Below are positions 1 to 8,607 of a stretch of DNA of 36,163 bases, piece by piece. Both the position numbers and the translations under genes were made by a program. This DNA is from Clostridium oryzae. GTDB lineage: Bacteria; Bacillota; Clostridia; Clostridiales; Clostridiaceae. Position 1 is the stretch's first letter; every line of letters begins with the position of its first letter. The DNA lies in assembly GCF_002029235.1 (NCBI RefSeq), contig NZ_MZGV01000042.1, positions 1 through 36,163 on the forward strand, given 5' to 3'. Below the pieces are notes generated by a model, which was given only the letters and a program-made list of their open reading frames with translations, was not told where the DNA came from and did no database searches.

Positions 1-75
1 TGTTTGGTTAGAGATTCAATTATAACATGAAATTGGGGGTCATTGTTTTTTTTATACAAAAAAACTCTGTAACCC

Positions 76-124
76 TTGATATATAAAGAAATTTTTAAAA
101 GAATAGTGTAAAAAACTTTACACT
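76..124 (+). promoter_or_regulatory. Putative promoter and dyad operator before def
   Basis: A TTGATA hexamer (76-81) lies 17 nt before AAGAAT (99-104), a weak -35/-10 pair. It is followed at 105-124 by a perfect inverted repeat with 8-bp arms AGTGTAAA/TTTACACT and a 4-nt centre. The position over the expected start site suggests a repressor operator, but no cognate regulator is identifiable. The repeat is certain; its function is inference. Confidence 0.35.
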
Positions 125-150
125 AACAAAGTTTTAAAAGAGAGGAAAAA

Positions 151-630
151 ATGAATATGGCTTTAAGAAATATTACTAATTATGAAAAAGATGGGGTATT
201 GAGGAAAAAATCAAAGTACGTTGAGAAGATAGATAAAAAAGTATTGCAGTTAATAGAAGATATGGCTGAAACAATGTATAATGGAGATGGTGTAGGGTTG
301 GCAGCACCGCAGGTAGGAATATTAAAAAGAATAATAGTTATTGATATAGGTGATGGTCTTATTAAACTTATAAATCCTCAAATAATAGAAAAAGAAGGAG
401 AACAAAGGGATACGGAAGGATGTCTAAGTATTCCTGAATTAATAGGTGAAGTTATACGTCCGTATAAAGTAATAGTTAGAGGTATTAATGAGCATGGTGA
501 AAATGTGGAGATGAAAGCCGAAGGATTTCTTGCAAGAGCTTTCTGTCATGAAATTGACCATCTTGATGGCATTTCATTTATTGATAAAGCAGTTTCTGGA
601 ACTATTAAAAATATTACTATACAGAGGTGA
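151..630 (+). CDS. def: Peptide deformylase (first of two)
   Basis: Removes the N-terminal formyl group from nascent proteins in the cytoplasm. All three family motifs are present: GVGLAAPQ (residues 47-54), EGCLS (89-93, with the metal-binding Cys) and HEIDH (133-137, two metal His and the catalytic Glu). At 159 aa it is a normal length for the family. The start is ATG behind AGAGGAAAAA; an ATG two codons later is also possible. It is followed after 8 nt by the UPF0251 gene and then by an MBL-fold gene, so the three probably form one operon. A second deformylase lies at 17198-17662. This copy is not next to fmt or priA, so it may be the auxiliary enzyme. Confidence 0.95.
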   Translation: MNMALRNITNYEKDGVLRKKSKYVEKIDKKVLQLIEDMAETMYNGDGVGLAAPQVGILKRIIVIDIGDGLIKLINPQIIEKEGEQRDTEGCLSIPELIGEVIRPYKVIVRGINEHGENVEMKAEGFLARAFCHEIDHLDGISFIDKAVSGTIKNITIQR

Positions 631-638
631 AATAATTA

Positions 639-1004
639 ATGGCAAGACCGAGAAAATGGAGAAGAGTTTGTACATTACCGGAGATTGATAAATTTGGTCC
701 TATAGATAGTTTATCAGAGTTAAATGAATCAATAGTAATGTCAGTAGATGAATATGAGACAATCAGACTCATGGATTTAGAAAGATTAAATCAAGAGCAA
801 TGCGCAGATACAATGGGAGTTGCACGTTCAACTGTGCAAAGAATATATGATGATGCGAGAAGGAAAATAGCTGATAGCCTAGTAAATGGTAAAATATTGA
901 AAATAGAGGGAGGAGATTATAGACTTTGCAGTGATATTGGAGATAGAGAAAGTTGTGAGGGCTGTGTTTGTCATAGACATAGGTATGGAAGAAGTATGAA
1001 GTAA
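639..1004 (+). CDS. UPF0251 (DUF134) family DNA-binding protein
   Basis: Small predicted DNA-binding protein of the UPF0251/DUF134 family, recognised by its N-terminus MARPRKWRRVC and a sigma-70 region-4-like helix-turn-helix at about residues 45-85 (around the segment ADTMGVARSTVQRIYDDAR). The C-terminus is Cys-rich (LCSDIG...CEGCVCHRHRYG), suggesting a metal or Fe-S site. The start is ATG with a purine-rich site (AGAGGTGAAA) overlapping the end of def. Family members often sit beside metal-cofactor or Fe-S genes, but the precise role is not established. Here it is the middle gene of a three-gene cluster and could be its regulator. Confidence 0.85.
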   Translation: MARPRKWRRVCTLPEIDKFGPIDSLSELNESIVMSVDEYETIRLMDLERLNQEQCADTMGVARSTVQRIYDDARRKIADSLVNGKILKIEGGDYRLCSDIGDRESCEGCVCHRHRYGRSMK

Positions 1005-1018
1005 AGTTGGTGATTTAG

Positions 1019-1861
1019 TTGAAGTTTAAAATAACTACACTTATAGAAAATAATCCGGATGATAATTTAAAATTATATAATGAACATGGTTTATCACTTT
1101 ATCTAGAAATAAATGATATAAGGATTTTATTTGATACTGGGCAAAGTGGAGATTTTGTTAAAAATGCTGAATTATTAAATATTGATTTACTTAATTTGGA
1201 TTATGTTTTTTTAAGTCATGGTCATTATGATCACAGCGGAGGATTTAGAGCGTTTGTAGATAAAGTTAAAGTCTCATATAAATTAATCATAGGAAAAAAA
1301 TTTTTTAACAGTAAATATAAATGTGCAGAAGGACGAAGTTATAAATATAATGGAAATTCTTTTGATGAGAAATTTGTTAATGAAAACAATATTAGTATAA
1401 AATATATTGAAGAAGATATGTTTAATATTAATAAAGAAATAATGGTATTTTCTAATTTTAGAAGAAGTAATGAATTTGAACTTATAAATAAAAAATTTAA
1501 AGTAAAGCAAAAGGAAGGCTATTGTCAGGACGATTTTTCAGATGAAATAGTATTGGGAGTAAAAACTGATAAAGGTTTTGTGATTATAGTAGGTTGTTCC
1601 CATATAGGAATAGTTAACATTTTAGATACAATCATGGAGAGAACTAATATGCAAATCTATGGCGTAGTAGGAGGAACGCATTTGGTGGAAGCTGATGAAG
1701 CAAGATTAAATGCGACACTAAGCTTTTTTAAAGAAAAGAATATACAAGTGTTAGGTTTATCTCACTGTACTGGAGAAAAAGCAATTGAAGAAATAGGACA
1801 TCAGTTTGGGAAGAAGTTTATATACAATAACACAGGTAATGTCATCAGTTTGAATGTATAG
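1019..1861 (+). CDS. Metallo-beta-lactamase-fold hydrolase (COG1237-type)
   Basis: 280 aa with the MBL signature HGHYDHSGG (H67, H69, D71, H72), a later GCSHIGIVN segment, and a C-terminal SHCTGEKA segment. This pattern matches the group annotated as MBL-fold hydrolases related to dihydropterin/ribofuranosyl-aminobenzene-phosphate synthase (COG1237). The fold and dinuclear metal site are well supported; the substrate is not known. The start is TTG at 1019, preceded by GGTGA at a workable distance. It begins 14 nt after the UPF0251 gene, so it is probably co-transcribed with it and with def. A terminator-like hairpin follows. Confidence 0.85.
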   Translation: MKFKITTLIENNPDDNLKLYNEHGLSLYLEINDIRILFDTGQSGDFVKNAELLNIDLLNLDYVFLSHGHYDHSGGFRAFVDKVKVSYKLIIGKKFFNSKYKCAEGRSYKYNGNSFDEKFVNENNISIKYIEEDMFNINKEIMVFSNFRRSNEFELINKKFKVKQKEGYCQDDFSDEIVLGVKTDKGFVIIVGCSHIGIVNILDTIMERTNMQIYGVVGGTHLVEADEARLNATLSFFKEKNIQVLGLSHCTGEKAIEEIGHQFGKKFIYNNTGNVISLNV

Positions 1862-1881
1862 ATTCTAGCTGGAATTAATAG

Positions 1882-1922
1882 GAAAATGTATCCTTATTAT
1901 TTGGAACATTTTTCTTTTTTTT
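1882..1922 (+). terminator. A+T-rich intrinsic terminator after the MBL gene
   Basis: Arms GAAAATGT and ACATTTT(T)C pair over about 8 bp, and the hairpin is followed by CTTTTTTTT. It sits 20 nt after the MBL stop codon and would end the def/UPF0251/MBL transcript. The stem is weak because it is almost all A-U. Confidence 0.45.
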
Positions 1923-1948
1923 GTTATGCAATTAAAATAGTTTTTTAA

Positions 1949-1999
1949 TTGAAATCATAATAAAAAAGTGTTATATTGAGTTAGAAGAAACTAACTCAA
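1949..1999 (+). promoter_or_regulatory. Promoter with overlapping dyad operator for the methyltransferase
   Basis: TTGAAA (1949-1954), a 17-nt spacer and TATATT (1972-1977) form a good vegetative promoter. A perfect 9-bp inverted repeat TTGAGTTAG/CTAACTCAA with a 6-nt centre (1976-1999) overlaps the -10 and covers the start site, the classic position of a repressor operator. No regulator gene lies next to it. Confidence 0.5.
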
Positions 2000-2046
2000 C
2001 GGATATTTGTAAATTATTCTATAATAGAAAATTAGGGGGAATTATT

Positions 2047-2688
2047 ATGGAAAAATCTAAGACGAAGGATTACAAAGAGCTATCAAGAGTGGAATTTAAT
2101 AGGGAAGCTCATAAATTTGACCAGAATAACCTTATGGATATATATAATATGTGCAAGCATGATTATCCATATATTTTAAAAAAGCTTGAAGAAGAAACTT
2201 TTGAAAAACTTCTGGATGTTGGATGCGGTACGGGGAATGTTATCACACTTTTACATGAAAAATATCCATCAAGAAGTTATACAGGTATTGATTTATCGGA
2301 AGAGATGATTAAAGTTGCCAAGAGCAAAGAAATATCGTCAGCATTTTTTATGAATGGAGACTCAGAAAACCTGCCATTTAAAAATGAACAGTTTGATGTA
2401 GTAATCTGTACGGAAAGCTTTCATCATTATCCGAATCCGGGAGCTTTCTTTGATGGTGCACAGCGTGTGTTAAAAGCAGGAGGAAGACTGATTATTCTGG
2501 ACGTTACAACTTGGAAAGTGTTTCGATGGATTGAGAATCGTTTATTTCTGCCTAATATGAATATGGGTGATGTACACATCTATGGACGTGGAGAAATGGA
2601 GAATTTGTATAAAAAACACGGATTTAAATTAGAAAGCTGTGAAAGTGCTGGGATGATGCGTTTTATATGCTGCGGAAGGAAAATGTAA
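2047..2688 (+). CDS. Class I SAM-dependent methyltransferase
   Basis: 213 aa methyltransferase of the Methyltransf_11/UbiE-like type. SAM-binding motif I is DVGCGTGN at residues 57-64. The acidic end of beta-2 is in GIDLSEEM, with a later FDVVICTESFHHYPNP and RVLKAGGRLIILD typical of the family. The substrate cannot be read from sequence. ATG follows TTAGGGGGAATTATT. Its codon use (more CTG, ATC, GGA) looks slightly less A+T-rich than the upstream operon and resembles the TetR/ABC genes downstream, hinting at a shared acquired block. A dyad operator overlaps its promoter, so expression is probably repressible. Confidence 0.85.
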   Translation: MEKSKTKDYKELSRVEFNREAHKFDQNNLMDIYNMCKHDYPYILKKLEEETFEKLLDVGCGTGNVITLLHEKYPSRSYTGIDLSEEMIKVAKSKEISSAFFMNGDSENLPFKNEQFDVVICTESFHHYPNPGAFFDGAQRVLKAGGRLIILDVTTWKVFRWIENRLFLPNMNMGDVHIYGRGEMENLYKKHGFKLESCESAGMMRFICCGRKM

Positions 2689-3174
2689 TCAATAGCTGTT
2701 GTAAAAAATTTGACTGTTAAAAATGCAACAGTAAAAGGATATATGGCGTCAGGTGCTATAATTGGGTATAATCAAGGAACAGTAGATAATTTAACTTTAA
2801 GTGGCAAAAATGTAATTTCTGGTGTTGACTGTGCGGGTGGCATAATTGGTGGAAACGAATATGGACAGATTAAGAATTGTGTAGTAAAAAATGCAAAAAT
2901 CAATGTGCTTGGTGATAATAAGTTTACTGATGATCGTATTATTCAGTATGATGTGGCAGAATGTGGAGGCTTAATTGTTGGCGGCAGTTTTGGAGGAAAC
3001 ATTGAAAATTGCAATGCCAGAGGCGAAGTTGCTGCCAAAGGTAATGAACCTGTTGGGTTAGGAGGTGTAGGAGGCTGCCTTGAGAACATGAAAACTATTA
3101 AATTCTGCAAGGCAGATATAAAGATTACAGCACCCAATAAAGCACATGCGGTAGGAGGATTGTGTGGTTATTGA
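2689..3174 (+). pseudogene. Remnant of a GLUG-repeat surface protein
   Basis: The reading frame is open directly from the methyltransferase stop to 3174 in the same frame. It encodes repeats of the GLUG type: GAIIGYNQG, GGIIGGNEYGQIKNC, GGLIVGGSFGGNIENC, VGGLCGY. Such repeats occur in large secreted clostridial surface proteins. Here there is no signal peptide and no ribosome binding site; the only initiator is a TTG at 2710 inside a repeat. The frame stops after about 155 codons, and downstream codons are broken by stops. I read it as an internal piece of a larger gene left by deletion, probably untranslated. Confidence 0.6.
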
Positions 3175-3316
3175 AAAAATATTTGGTGAATACCGCTTTT
3201 GTATTTACAGCATGAAGAAACACTAGTATGGAGACCAAAGGAGTGGATGGAAATAATTAAAAGTTGTGTACTATAGTTTCGTTATTTGTTATTGAGAAAA
3301 AATATTAATAAGGTTA

Positions 3317-3359
3317 TTGACAAAATTTATGAAAAGTAATAACATAACGGTGTTATCTA
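3317..3359 (+). promoter_or_regulatory. TetR promoter with overlapping operator
   Basis: TTGACA (3317-3322), a 17-nt spacer and TAACAT (3340-3345) make a near-consensus promoter. The dyad AACATAAC-GGT-GTTATCTA (3341-3359) overlaps the -10. Its left arm and core match the perfect palindrome found before the ABC gene (4066-4086), so both are probably bound by the TetR protein encoded next. TTG at 3317 is the -35 box, not a start codon. Confidence 0.65.
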
Positions 3360-3394
3360 ATATGGTTAATATTTTTTCAGGAGGAAGATTTATC

Positions 3395-4024
3395 TTGAAA
3401 GACGAAAGGGAAAAGAAAGAAAAACTACTTATTTGTGCAAAACAGGAATTTCTAGAGAAAGGGTATAACAAAGCATCATTACGGGATATCTGTAAGAAGG
3501 CAGGGGTTACTACTGGGGCGTTATATTTCTTCTTTAAGGATAAAGAGGATTTGTTTGCTACACTTGTGCAGGAACCTTTGGATAAGCTATATGCTATAAT
3601 GCTTAAGCATTATCAGGGGGAAATGGAGCAGATTCAGAAAGGAATATTAGGAAAAGATGATCATTCGGAAGATATTGATGCAGCCAATCAGGTTGTTCAT
3701 TATATTTATCGGTATTATGAAGAATTTCAGCTAATCTTAACTAAATCACAAGGATCGCGCTTTGAGAATAGCATCGATCGCTTCGTATCCATTACAGAGC
3801 AGCAGTATAGACTTATGGCGAATAAGTTTGCTCAAGAGCTAAACATACAACAACTAGATGACTATATAATTCATTGGACATCACATATGCTTATTGATGT
3901 ATTTGTACATATGCTTACTCATAAAATTTCTGAAAAAGAAGCATTGAAGCATATGAATTTGATAATTAAATATTTAATAAACGGCTGGTATGGAATGTTT
4001 TGTTTACCAGATAAGAAATGGTGA
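3395..4024 (+). CDS. TetR/AcrR-family transcriptional regulator
   Basis: About 210 aa. The N-terminal TetR helix-turn-helix is clear: FLEKGYNKASLRDICKKAGVTTGALYFFFKDKEDLF. The remainder is a divergent ligand-binding domain. I place the start at TTG 3395 because CAGGAGGAAGA lies just upstream; an earlier in-frame TTG at 3317 coincides with the promoter -35. The gene precedes an ABC ATPase/permease pair, and a shared operator motif occurs before both units, so it is most likely an autoregulated repressor of the exporter. The effector, perhaps an antimicrobial exported by the pump, is unknown. Confidence 0.88.
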   Translation: MKDEREKKEKLLICAKQEFLEKGYNKASLRDICKKAGVTTGALYFFFKDKEDLFATLVQEPLDKLYAIMLKHYQGEMEQIQKGILGKDDHSEDIDAANQVVHYIYRYYEEFQLILTKSQGSRFENSIDRFVSITEQQYRLMANKFAQELNIQQLDDYIIHWTSHMLIDVFVHMLTHKISEKEALKHMNLIIKYLINGWYGMFCLPDKKW

Positions 4025-4065
4025 GGCTATACGTTATAAATAGCGTATAGCTAAAAAAATAGTAC

Positions 4066-4086
4066 CAACATAACGCTGTTATGTTG
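4066..4086 (+). promoter_or_regulatory. Palindromic operator before the ABC transporter
   Basis: Perfect 9-bp inverted repeat, CAACATAAC / GTTATGTTG, around a GCT centre. Its core matches the imperfect dyad at the TetR promoter. It lies 70 nt before the ABC ATPase start. TTGACT (4084-4089) overlaps its right end, but I see no clear -10 at the right distance. Confidence 0.6.
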
Positions 4087-4156
4087 ACTGAAAAGCTTAC
4101 AAATAAAAAAGCTGCAATAACATCGTATTGAAGTAAAAGTATAGGGGGAAAGAGAT

Positions 4157-4858
4157 ATGTATTTAGAAGTAAAAGCTATGAAAAAAAGTTATGGTGAAAA
4201 TGAAAGCTATATTGAGGTATTAAAAGGAATCACAACGGGACTGGAACATGGAAAGATGTGTGTCATACAAGGAGCGAGCGGTTCAGGAAAGTCCACATTT
4301 TTAAATTGTATTGGTGGATTGGATTCGCTGGATTCTGGTTCAATTAAAGTTGATGGAAAGGAAATTGCAAGGTTAAAGCAGGAGGAATTATCAGATTATA
4401 GACGGGACAACCTTGGTTTTATATTTCAATTTTATAATCTAGTTCCGAATCTTACAGTAAAAGAAAATATTCAGGTATGCGAATATTTGTCAGAGCACCC
4501 ATTGAATATGGATGAACTGCTGGAGACATTGGGACTTATAGAGCATCAGAATAAATTTCCATCTCAATTATCTGGAGGACAACAGCAGAGGTGTGCTATA
4601 GCAAGGGCGTTAATTAAAAACCCAAAGTTATTGCTATGTGATGAGCCGACAGGTGCTTTGGATTCAAAAACTTCAAAAGATATTTTAATACTTTTAGAGG
4701 AAATTAACTGTAAATACGGCACAACTATGCTGATCGTTACTCATAACAATTCTATAAAGAACATGGTTCATAAGGTCATAATTATAAAAGATGGACAAAT
4801 AAGCAGAGAATATGAAAATGAAACAAGAATACCAGCAGCAGAACTGGAGGATTTATAA
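4157..4858 (+). CDS. ABC transporter ATP-binding protein (MacB/LolD type)
   Basis: 233 aa ATPase at the inner face of the membrane. Walker A is GASGSGKST (39-47), the Q-loop is at about Q91, the signature is LSGGQQQR (138-145), and Walker B with D-loop is DEPTGALD (162-169), followed by the switch His in VTHNN. These features fit the MacB/LolD/FtsE group that works with FtsX-like permeases. The start is ATG after TAGGGGGAAAG. The permease begins 1 nt after its stop, so the two are translationally coupled. It lies downstream of a TetR gene and a matching operator, pointing to drug-inducible or substrate-inducible export. Confidence 0.93.
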   Translation: MYLEVKAMKKSYGENESYIEVLKGITTGLEHGKMCVIQGASGSGKSTFLNCIGGLDSLDSGSIKVDGKEIARLKQEELSDYRRDNLGFIFQFYNLVPNLTVKENIQVCEYLSEHPLNMDELLETLGLIEHQNKFPSQLSGGQQQRCAIARALIKNPKLLLCDEPTGALDSKTSKDILILLEEINCKYGTTMLIVTHNNSIKNMVHKVIIIKDGQISREYENETRIPAAELEDL

Positions 4859-4859
4859 T

Positions 4860-7589
4860 ATGCAGAAAATATTTAGAAAACGCGTGCTGCGCGATTTGAA
4901 AAGTAACTGTTTCAGGTATCTGGCATTGGGATTAATGATTGTGCTTGGAATGTATCTTGTGGTTAGCCTTGTAGGAGCGGCAGATACTGTTATTAGCGAC
5001 GTGAATTCTATGTCACTGAAAAATCATCTGGAAGATGGAGAATTCAGTGTATTTGTTCCTCTGACCGGTAAACAGGAAGGAAAACTCAAAAATAAAGGTA
5101 TTACACTTGAGAAAATGTTTTATCTGGATTATATTTTGAAAGATAATTCTACCGTAAGGGTATTTAAAAGCAGAAAAAAGATAAATTTGATAGTAATAGA
5201 TAAGGGAAGAACTGCCAAAAATTCTAAGGAAGCTGTAATTGAAAAAAGATATAGTGAAGAACATAACCTATCTGTTGGAGATAATATTGCAATCGATGGT
5301 GATAAGCTTAAAATAGTTGGAATAGGTACAGTTCCGGACTATGATTCCATGCTTAAGAACATGTCGGACAGCAATGTAGACAGTAAACATTTTGGCTTGG
5401 CTTTTGTGACGGATAAGAAGTATGAAAATCTTAAAGAAAATGGAAACTATTCAAAGACAGAAGAATATGTGTATGGTTATAAATTGAATGGGAAAATGAC
5501 AAATAGCAAGCTGAAAAATTATTTAAACAAGCTGAAGCTTGATACGAAAAAGGTTAGAGATCCTTACTTTCAGGAGTTTCTCAATAAAAGCACAGGAAAA
5601 AAGAAAGACATTAAGAACGGAATAGGAAAACTTTCAACTGGAGCAACTAGATTAAAAAAATCATTATCAATACTTAAGAAAAATAATATAACTGTACAAG
5701 CTGGCGCGGATAGGATTTTTAAAACATATCTTGATGAAACCTATAATGAACTTGAAAAATATGGATATAATCAGAAGCTTACAGAAAAAAATTATAAAGC
5801 TGTTTTGCAGAGCTGTATTGACAATACTGACAAAGCTGACTTTAAAATTAAACTTGGTTTGACCTTGAAGGAATTAGATGCTCTTGAAAAGTATAAGCAT
5901 GGAATTGACGATTATACAGGAGGGGTAGCTAGAAGTTCAGGAGGGGCAGCAAGTCTTACAAGAGGAATGCAGAAATTGAAAAAAAATACGAATAAGCTTT
6001 TAAATAAATATTTTAAAGTTAATATTAATGATCTTACGCAATTTGTTACAGCTGCAGATAATCCAAGAATTAAGGCTTCCGCTGGAGACCAGATCATTAA
6101 TAAATATGCAGGACTTGTGTCTGGAATCATTGTGATGATTCTATTTACTTATGTAATTTCTGTATTTGTAATCCATGGAATAGAAAAAGAGAGCAGTACT
6201 ATAGGAGCTCTGTATGCATTGGGGGTTAAAAAGAAAGAACTTGTAATGCATTATCTGACACTGCCTATAGTTATAACGTTGCTTGCAGGGGCATGTGGAA
6301 CTGTGCTTGGTTTCAGTAAGTATGGAGTAAACGTACAACTGAAGGATTGTTATACTTATTATTCAGTTCCTAAGCTAGAAGCTTTTTATCCATTTTACTT
6401 AATTATTTATGGAGTAATAATGCCACCTGTAATAGCTGTTATAGTTAATTATTTTGTTATCAGCAAAAAATTGTCACAGCCCGCGCTAAAGCTGATAAGA
6501 AATGAACAGAAAAACAGCAGAATCAGCAATATTAATCTTGGCAATATGGGTTTTGTTCGCAGATTTCAGATAAGGCAGATGCTTCGTGAAGCCAGAACAG
6601 GTTTTACAGTGATATTTGGAATGTTCATTTCGCTGTTGGTTATGATGATAGGAATCGACTGCTACGTGATGTGTCATAATATAAGTGTTAAAAACAAGGC
6701 AGATACGAAATATGAATATATGTACACATATAAATACCCCCAGAAAAAGGTGCCAACTAGTGGCGAAGGATGCTATGCAGAAACTCTTTCAAAGAAATCA
6801 CATGGTTATAACCTTGATATAACACTGCTTGGTATTGATAACAATAATCCATATTTTAATGTAAATACAGTGAAAGGTAAGAATAAAGTAGTTGTAGCAT
6901 CTTCAACAGCAGAAAAGTTTAAACTGAAAAAGGGAGACAAACTAATACTGGAGGATAGAGCCAACAATATGGATTATGCTTTTACAATAGCAGGTATTGC
7001 ACCATATTCAGTTGGATTGCATGCATTTATGGACATTGATAGTATGCGTGAGTTATTCGGGCAGAAAAAAGATTATTATAATGTAGTACTTTCATCCCAA
7101 AAGCTGAATATAGCGGCTGGTAGACTTTATACAGTTACTACTAAAAAAGATATAAGTAAAAGTTCTGATGTGTTTATTGATAAGATGATACCTATGATTA
7201 GTATGTTGATTGTTGTTTCATCAATTATTTTCTGTGTGGTTATGTATCTGATGATGAAGGTTATGATTGACAGATCAGCATTTAACATTTCGTTAATTAA
7301 GATATTTGGATACAAAGCAGCAGAAGTTCGGAAATTATATTTGAATGGAAATTTTTATATTATTTTAGTTGGAGCAATAATCAGCATTCCGCTGGCTAAA
7401 AAACTGATGGATACCATATATCCGTATTTTGTATCTAATGTAGCGTGCGGAATTGATCTTAGATTCAGCGGGCAGCTGTATTTGGGAATTTTTGCAGGAG
7501 TAATGCTTTTGTATTTCGTTATTAATCAGCTGCTGGTTGGAAGACTGAAAAAGCTATCTCCTGCTGAGGTATTAAAAAATAGAGAATAG
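4860..7589 (+). CDS. ABC transporter permease with FtsX domains
   Basis: 909 aa integral membrane partner of the preceding ATPase. There is an N-terminal membrane segment (about residues 18-40), a large extracytoplasmic region, an FtsX block of three membrane segments (about residues 420-530, including IVMILFTYVISVFVIHGIEK), a second anchor and extracellular region, and a C-terminal FtsX block ending LSPAEVLKNRE, typical of the family. The ATG at 4860 follows GGAGG inside the end of the ATPase gene. Two-FtsX permeases of this size occur in peptide-antibiotic resistance and lipoprotein-type exporters. The substrate is not readable. Confidence 0.88.
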   Translation: MQKIFRKRVLRDLKSNCFRYLALGLMIVLGMYLVVSLVGAADTVISDVNSMSLKNHLEDGEFSVFVPLTGKQEGKLKNKGITLEKMFYLDYILKDNSTVRVFKSRKKINLIVIDKGRTAKNSKEAVIEKRYSEEHNLSVGDNIAIDGDKLKIVGIGTVPDYDSMLKNMSDSNVDSKHFGLAFVTDKKYENLKENGNYSKTEEYVYGYKLNGKMTNSKLKNYLNKLKLDTKKVRDPYFQEFLNKSTGKKKDIKNGIGKLSTGATRLKKSLSILKKNNITVQAGADRIFKTYLDETYNELEKYGYNQKLTEKNYKAVLQSCIDNTDKADFKIKLGLTLKELDALEKYKHGIDDYTGGVARSSGGAASLTRGMQKLKKNTNKLLNKYFKVNINDLTQFVTAADNPRIKASAGDQIINKYAGLVSGIIVMILFTYVISVFVIHGIEKESSTIGALYALGVKKKELVMHYLTLPIVITLLAGACGTVLGFSKYGVNVQLKDCYTYYSVPKLEAFYPFYLIIYGVIMPPVIAVIVNYFVISKKLSQPALKLIRNEQKNSRISNINLGNMGFVRRFQIRQMLREARTGFTVIFGMFISLLVMMIGIDCYVMCHNISVKNKADTKYEYMYTYKYPQKKVPTSGEGCYAETLSKKSHGYNLDITLLGIDNNNPYFNVNTVKGKNKVVVASSTAEKFKLKKGDKLILEDRANNMDYAFTIAGIAPYSVGLHAFMDIDSMRELFGQKKDYYNVVLSSQKLNIAAGRLYTVTTKKDISKSSDVFIDKMIPMISMLIVVSSIIFCVVMYLMMKVMIDRSAFNISLIKIFGYKAAEVRKLYLNGNFYIILVGAIISIPLAKKLMDTIYPYFVSNVACGIDLRFSGQLYLGIFAGVMLLYFVINQLLVGRLKKLSPAEVLKNRE

Positions 7590-7605
7590 AGAAATATAAA
7601 GACTG

Positions 7606-8607
7606 TTAAAGCTCTATTATTGGAAGATAAATTCGCGTAATGTATTTTTTAGGATTTCCTTTCATTATCATCCCAGGTTCTCTATCATAAAATTCAAAAA
7701 TAGGTTTCTGGTAGATAATATTATTTTCAACTGCATAATCAAAAATAGCTCTATAGGCAAAGTTTAAATATTTATATGAACCTTTATGAGTGATAGATAA
7801 GACTTTACATTGCTGAGTTTTCTTACATTTAACACCGGTTTTGGAGATTGGCGTAGAAATAGGAATACAAGTTTCTATTTCTACTTTTTCAATTTTAAAT
7901 CCCTCAATATTGAAAAGTTTTTCTAATTCATTAAGGGTATAGAACCAATTGTTTTTCGGAGTATACTTTTTCATATCATCCCAGGTGTATATATAATCTT
8001 CATTATCTTCAAAATACGGTTTTACATGTTTTTCATAAATATCTAATGGCAGAGTTTTGGAAAGTATGTATCGATATACTTGATTAAATTTTTCTGGTTC
8101 AGATAGCGGATTGAATAGAATTAAAGTATCGCAAATAATAAAAGTTCCGCTGCCTTTCAATAATTTTTTAACATTTTTTATTGCAATTTTTCTGTTATTA
8201 AATGGTACCTGATGGAAGACAAGAGAAGATAATATCATATCTGCTTTTCCGGAATAATTTGGACTTTCAAAACTTCCGTTTATAAAATTGATATTCGAAA
8301 TTCCGTTATCTAAAGCTCTATGTTTTGCTGCATCTAAATTTTCTAACGAAGGTTCAATAGAGATCACTTTGTTTGCAATAGAAGCAATTTCCATAGAAAG
8401 ACTCCCCCAGCCGGAACCCATATCAATAATCGTATCACTTTTATTTATATTTGCAAATCTGATGACTTGTGCTGACAATAACTTTGACGTTTCAAATGTA
8501 GCTCCTTTATCAGGACTTACTGTGGCGTGGACTAAATTTTCAAAAATAGTATCCCATTCTTTATATTTTAACATTAAATCACTCCAATCGATTCTTTTGA
8601 ATTTCAT
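7606..8607 (-). CDS. Methyltransferase fused to a GyrI-like effector-binding domain
   Basis: 333 aa. The N-terminal half is a class I methyltransferase with motif I IDMGSGWG (61-68), IEPSLENLDAAK after beta-2, and LKGSGTFIICD at beta-5. The C-terminal portion (about 265-331) resembles the second half of the GyrI-like/AraC effector-binding fold: KVLSITHKGSYKYLNFAY, then YAVENNIIYQKPIFEFYDREPG and TRIYLPI. GyrI-like domains bind small hydrophobic or cationic ligands. The fusion suggests a ligand-responsive or drug-modifying methyltransferase, but that is inference. The start ATG follows AAAGG. The gene converges with the ABC permease (16 nt apart) and is likely monocistronic. Confidence 0.75.
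   Translation of the reverse strand: MKFKRIDWSDLMLKYKEWDTIFENLVHATVSPDKGATFETSKLLSAQVIRFANINKSDTIIDMGSGWGSLSMEIASIANKVISIEPSLENLDAAKHRALDNGISNINFINGSFESPNYSGKADMILSSLVFHQVPFNNRKIAIKNVKKLLKGSGTFIICDTLILFNPLSEPEKFNQVYRYILSKTLPLDIYEKHVKPYFEDNEDYIYTWDDMKKYTPKNNWFYTLNELEKLFNIEGFKIEKVEIETCIPISTPISKTGVKCKKTQQCKVLSITHKGSYKYLNFAYRAIFDYAVENNIIYQKPIFEFYDREPGMIMKGNPKKYITRIYLPIIEL

Noticed and set aside
3317..3394. Upstream TTG start for the TetR gene
   Set aside because: It coincides with the -35 hexamer TTGACA; the ribosome site supports TTG 3395.
4026..4051. Hairpin GCTATACG/CGTATAGC after the TetR gene considered as a terminator
   Set aside because: It is followed by an A-tract, not a T-tract, on the coding strand, and does not fit a minus-strand terminator either.
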